Shown here one piece after another: positions 22,601 to 24,706 of a DNA stretch of 24,706 nucleotides. The stretch covers positions 1 to 24,706 of the forward strand of contig UQNQ01000024.1 of assembly GCA_900542425.1 (NCBI GenBank). The letters are read 5' to 3'. The stretch comes from an uncultured Eubacteriales bacterium. GTDB taxonomy: Bacteria; Bacillota; Clostridia; Oscillospirales; CAG-272. The translations under genes were made by a program, and so were the position numbers. How positions within the stretch are numbered: position 1 is the first letter of the stretch; each line of letters opens with the position of its first letter. Below the pieces are notes generated by a model, which made no database searches, had not been told where the DNA came from, and saw nothing but the letters and a program-made list of their open reading frames with translations.

Positions 22601-24706
22601 GAGCTTGACAACAAATGGCAGCGCATCTCGCTTACCTTTTCACCGGAATACGTCGGAAGCTATACGATTTCGGTTTGTCTGCAAGGTGTGGTCGGAACGG
22701 TATATATCGACGACATTCAGCTTGAGAAGAATCCTGCGCCATCGACATATAACCTTGCGGGCGGCATTGACACTTGGCAGCGTAGTACATACTGTACGGA
22801 AACCACATATGCTGACGAACATGGAAGCCGTAGCGCTTTGCAGCTTCTCGGAGCACCGGGACGGGATGTTTATGCCCAGCAGACGATACCGGTCGGAAAG
22901 AGCGCCAAGACCACCTTTATTGTGTCAGCATGGGCATCCGGATATTCTGTTCCGTATAACGACGGAGAAACATTCTCGCTGATTGCAACCATTGTGTATA
23001 CGGATGATACTTCCGAAAGCGTTGCTTTTCCGTTCCAGAGCGAAATTTGGGGTACAAAACAGTTCATTTCGGGAATATTGGTTCCGAGTGCGGAAAACGA
23101 GAATAAAACCATAGACGAAATTGTGCTGACGGCGTCATATAAGGATAACTGCAACAGTGTGTATATATATGATATTGCGCTGGTAGAAGAGGAGGTACAG
23201 ACCTATTCCTATGATGACAATGGGAATCTGACGGCAGCCAATCAAACGGACACATCGACAATAAGCTCATTCTATGACAATCTGAATAATATGACGAGCA
23301 CATCACAGAACAATCAGCTGTACGAATATACCTACAAGACAACCGGGAACAAGCATCTTCTCGAAACCGTGGAAAATGACGGAATCACGATGGAATTTTC
23401 CTATGACAGTGCGGGGAACGTGACAGGAACCGTTGTAACGGGCATCAGTACGACGGCAAGACTGTCATCGCAGCAAATCTATACGACTAACGGCAATCAC
23501 CTTATCTTATCAGAGGACACCAACGGGATCGCGGCTTTTTACGCATACAATCCGCGGGAACTGTTGATTTCCGTGACCAATGAGGACGGTGTCGCGACGG
23601 AATATGATTATAATGAGTACAATGACAGAATGACCATTGCGTATATCAGCGGACTTGTGTCGGTGAACTACAACTACATAAACGGAATGCTCTCAAGTAT
23701 TGTGCGCGGCGGCTATATTGAGGGAAACAGCACAAAACAGAATCAGACATATTCCTTTGCGTATGACGGCTTCGGCAATGTCACAAGCATTTCGGTCGGA
23801 AATACCATATTGGTCAGCTATATCTATGAGGAAGAAAACGGAAATCTGATAAGGACGACATATGGAGACGGGACCTATATCGACAACGCATATGACGACC
23901 TTGATCGGATCATCCAGATCAAAATCGACGGATCTGTCAAATACAACTACTCATATAATGGGAACGGAGACCTATATCGGGTAGAAGATGTTGACAATGA
24001 AACGGTGTACTGTTATACTTATGATAGTTTGGACAGGCTTTTGTCAAGTTGGCAGCAAATCGGAAGTGACATCAATGGGCTGACACACTATACCTATGAT
24101 GACCAAAGCCGGGTATCGGAATATTACTGCGGACTGACAGGCGTTACCGGCGGAACACTGGGACAGACATACACCTACGGCTATGATACGAATGACGGGA
24201 ATCTCCTCTCCATCCAGATAAATGGAGAGAACATGAACGGAGATCTGCTGGAATATTCGTATGACGGACTGAAACGGCTGTCGGTAAAGCAAATCAGCGG
24301 AGAATACCGGACACTTGCGGCGGAATATACGTATAAGCCGCTGTCCGGGAACCGGAGCTCAACCTTGGTATCGGAGCTTTCATGGACGCTTCAGGGAACG
24401 GAGACGCTTACCTATGGGTATACCTATGACAGCCTCGGGAACATCACAGTCGTAACAAAAGACGAATTTTCGGAAGCAGGATATGCTTATGACGATCAGG
24501 GACAGCTGGTCACGGAGGTCCTGTATGACGAGGATGCCTATTACACGTATACCTATGATACCTACGGAAATATCCGGTCTGTCGTCAAGAAAGACCTTAT
24601 CACAGACACGGTATTGGGAACGGAGACATACAGCTATACTGATACAGGATGGCTGGACAGACTGACGTCGTACAACGGTGCGACCATCAGCTATGATGAC
24701 ATCGGG
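19670..24706 (+). CDS. Secreted RHS/YD-repeat protein, WapA-like (3' end beyond window)
   Basis: 1679 codons open to the window edge. Signal peptide at 1-27 (hydrophobic core, cleavage after VYA). The N-terminal region has the HYLDEN..WQEIDNTLS pattern common in clostridial wall-associated RHS proteins. A DNRLRE-type beta domain follows at about 315-485 (NTYVYEGDPNTSYG, SWNENITWNTQP). First YD repeats come near 690-760 (FEYDNWGRLVTMID), then two jelly-roll-like carbohydrate-binding-type modules at about 873-1021 (NLLTDGSAES, VYIDDIQLEKN) and 1030-1175. From about 1177 to the edge are dense YD repeats (YDDNGNLT, YDGFGNVTSI, YDSLDRLLS, YDDQSRVSEY). Such shells enclose a C-terminal toxin in WapA-like contact systems; that part is not visible. 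AAAGGAAA precedes ATG 19670. Confidence 0.93.
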   Translation, partial: MKTFTKVLSVFLSILMILYLVPSFVYAQTVEDIASLLSSGEDEAPVLGNGTTEFYALGEDTSMRTENAKYIRMSDGSYYVAMYENAVHYLDENDVWQEIDNTLSASGAQDADDYEGVEAANGNRSIKFAQNSNASGLLTIKEGSYKIRFSLAEANKSKAAVITNPGSHAEDATTLEKITEVKKGVSSVLYEDILDGVDLEYVVIGNSVKENLIVKEKAESYVYTFDMRLNKLCAELTENGEIVLKDETSGEAVYLISLPFMTDANGAVSTEVRYTLTQTKNKEYRITVTADATWINEDGRAFPVTIDPPIEVETSAAVNTYVYEGDPNTSYGPTPLVPVGYSEENAYRYYWKLSSLPDIPQNSIITSSSLSLHLVTVATASASVPICVYEVTGSWNENITWNTQPTINSTVVDYQIVSADMEDIYLTWDITRIAKKWYYGAENKGITFRSMPESGTFDDSIYAVFHSADTSSLRPIFTVIYRNSAGIEDYYTYHTQSVGRAGTGYLHDYTSQLTLVRTDITAESTVMPFTMSHIYNDAYAGQMFTESTNNHVIHTVNFASMTMGYGWKLSVQETVVPVTVGGELYYVYNDSDGTEHYFGMVNNTYTDEDGLGLTLSVSGNQYTMTDKMDNQKIFVNGILYKIIDANGNTVRMVYNGSGGMPMVNGSQLQKVERYLNGHLTESTAETLATFEYDNWGRLVTMIDLVGRETTFLYTGNQLTMVIYPDGSTMQYTYTDNILTSAYDGEAKYGVEYSLYTYPSSTSPDYNWKTVRDIKEYYVGDYGKSYGQELEVENVFGMYTRYTDQGNDDSYYTQDDVVTTYCFDTEGRTTGVYSTNGNYDRIYGASSSGYTDVDGTSGKKNRIDSFGVTGALPQNLLTDGSAESASAWTASGSGAVRTTSKKHTGDYALSLTSSSASASEVRFYQASDTLYYGYTYTVSAYVDVSGLNSISSDGGVYLKASNSTETHIGQKLNFNLTSELDNKWQRISLTFSPEYVGSYTISVCLQGVVGTVYIDDIQLEKNPAPSTYNLAGGIDTWQRSTYCTETTYADEHGSRSALQLLGAPGRDVYAQQTIPVGKSAKTTFIVSAWASGYSVPYNDGETFSLIATIVYTDDTSESVAFPFQSEIWGTKQFISGILVPSAENENKTIDEIVLTASYKDNCNSVYIYDIALVEEEVQTYSYDDNGNLTAANQTDTSTISSFYDNLNNMTSTSQNNQLYEYTYKTTGNKHLLETVENDGITMEFSYDSAGNVTGTVVTGISTTARLSSQQIYTTNGNHLILSEDTNGIAAFYAYNPRELLISVTNEDGVATEYDYNEYNDRMTIAYISGLVSVNYNYINGMLSSIVRGGYIEGNSTKQNQTYSFAYDGFGNVTSISVGNTILVSYIYEEENGNLIRTTYGDGTYIDNAYDDLDRIIQIKIDGSVKYNYSYNGNGDLYRVEDVDNETVYCYTYDSLDRLLSSWQQIGSDINGLTHYTYDDQSRVSEYYCGLTGVTGGTLGQTYTYGYDTNDGNLLSIQINGENMNGDLLEYSYDGLKRLSVKQISGEYRTLAAEYTYKPLSGNRSSTLVSELSWTLQGTETLTYGYTYDSLGNITVVTKDEFSEAGYAYDDQGQLVTEVLYDEDAYYTYTYDTYGNIRSVVKKDLITDTVLGTETYSYTDTGWLDRLTSYNGATISYDDIG

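Overview
The window looks like chromosomal DNA of an anaerobic member of the Clostridia (Bacillota). Evidence for this is strong AGGAGG-type ribosome-binding sites, sigma-A promoters with 17-bp spacers, G-x-T collagen-like surface protein, clostridial-style wall/RHS protein, and moderate to low GC. No rRNA or tRNA was seen, so the genus cannot be fixed.

Left part, 1-2087 (minus strand): a TPR-bearing family 2 glycosyltransferase followed 72 nt later by a collagen-like protein that runs off the left edge. The pair resembles spore-surface glycoprotein cassettes (collagen-like protein plus dedicated glycosyltransferase), and a possible mother-cell sporulation promoter lies in front. Diverging from it (2305-4460) is a sigma-A-driven operon of an acyl-activating AMP ligase and its own acyl carrier protein. 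Two single genes follow on the plus strand: an M28 zinc aminopeptidase with a PA-like insert and an HD-domain phosphohydrolase.

Centre, 6966-13291 (minus strand): a four-gene operon deoR-type regulator, E2 (lipoyl acyltransferase), E3 (dihydrolipoyl dehydrogenase), E1 (alpha and beta fused in one 822-aa chain). Together these make a full 2-oxoacid dehydrogenase complex under a near-consensus promoter. Two ATGTT/AACAT inverted repeats sit at and upstream of its -35 box and are the best candidate operators. An 18-bp stem terminator closes the operon and faces the HD gene.

Right of centre, 13430-16740 (plus): an operon of a membrane-anchored protein of unknown function, an ABC ATPase and an ABC-2 permease, coupled by short overlaps. 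Then guaA (17055-18926), the long eukaryote-like form of GMP synthase, with its own promoter and terminator.

Right end, 18970-24706: immediately downstream of guaA, whose 3' end is a known integration site for mobile elements, is a 72-codon relic of a tyrosine recombinase with an 11-C homopolymer. Next is a promoter, a potentially structured non-coding leader and an intrinsic terminator (19375-19576). Last comes a very large secreted RHS/YD-repeat protein (at least 1679 aa, open at the window edge) with a DNRLRE-type domain and two jelly-roll-like inserts. Its C-terminus, where a toxin domain would sit, lies outside the window. The relic and the RHS gene suggest an old genomic island in guaA; the leader with terminator suggests conditional expression of the RHS gene.
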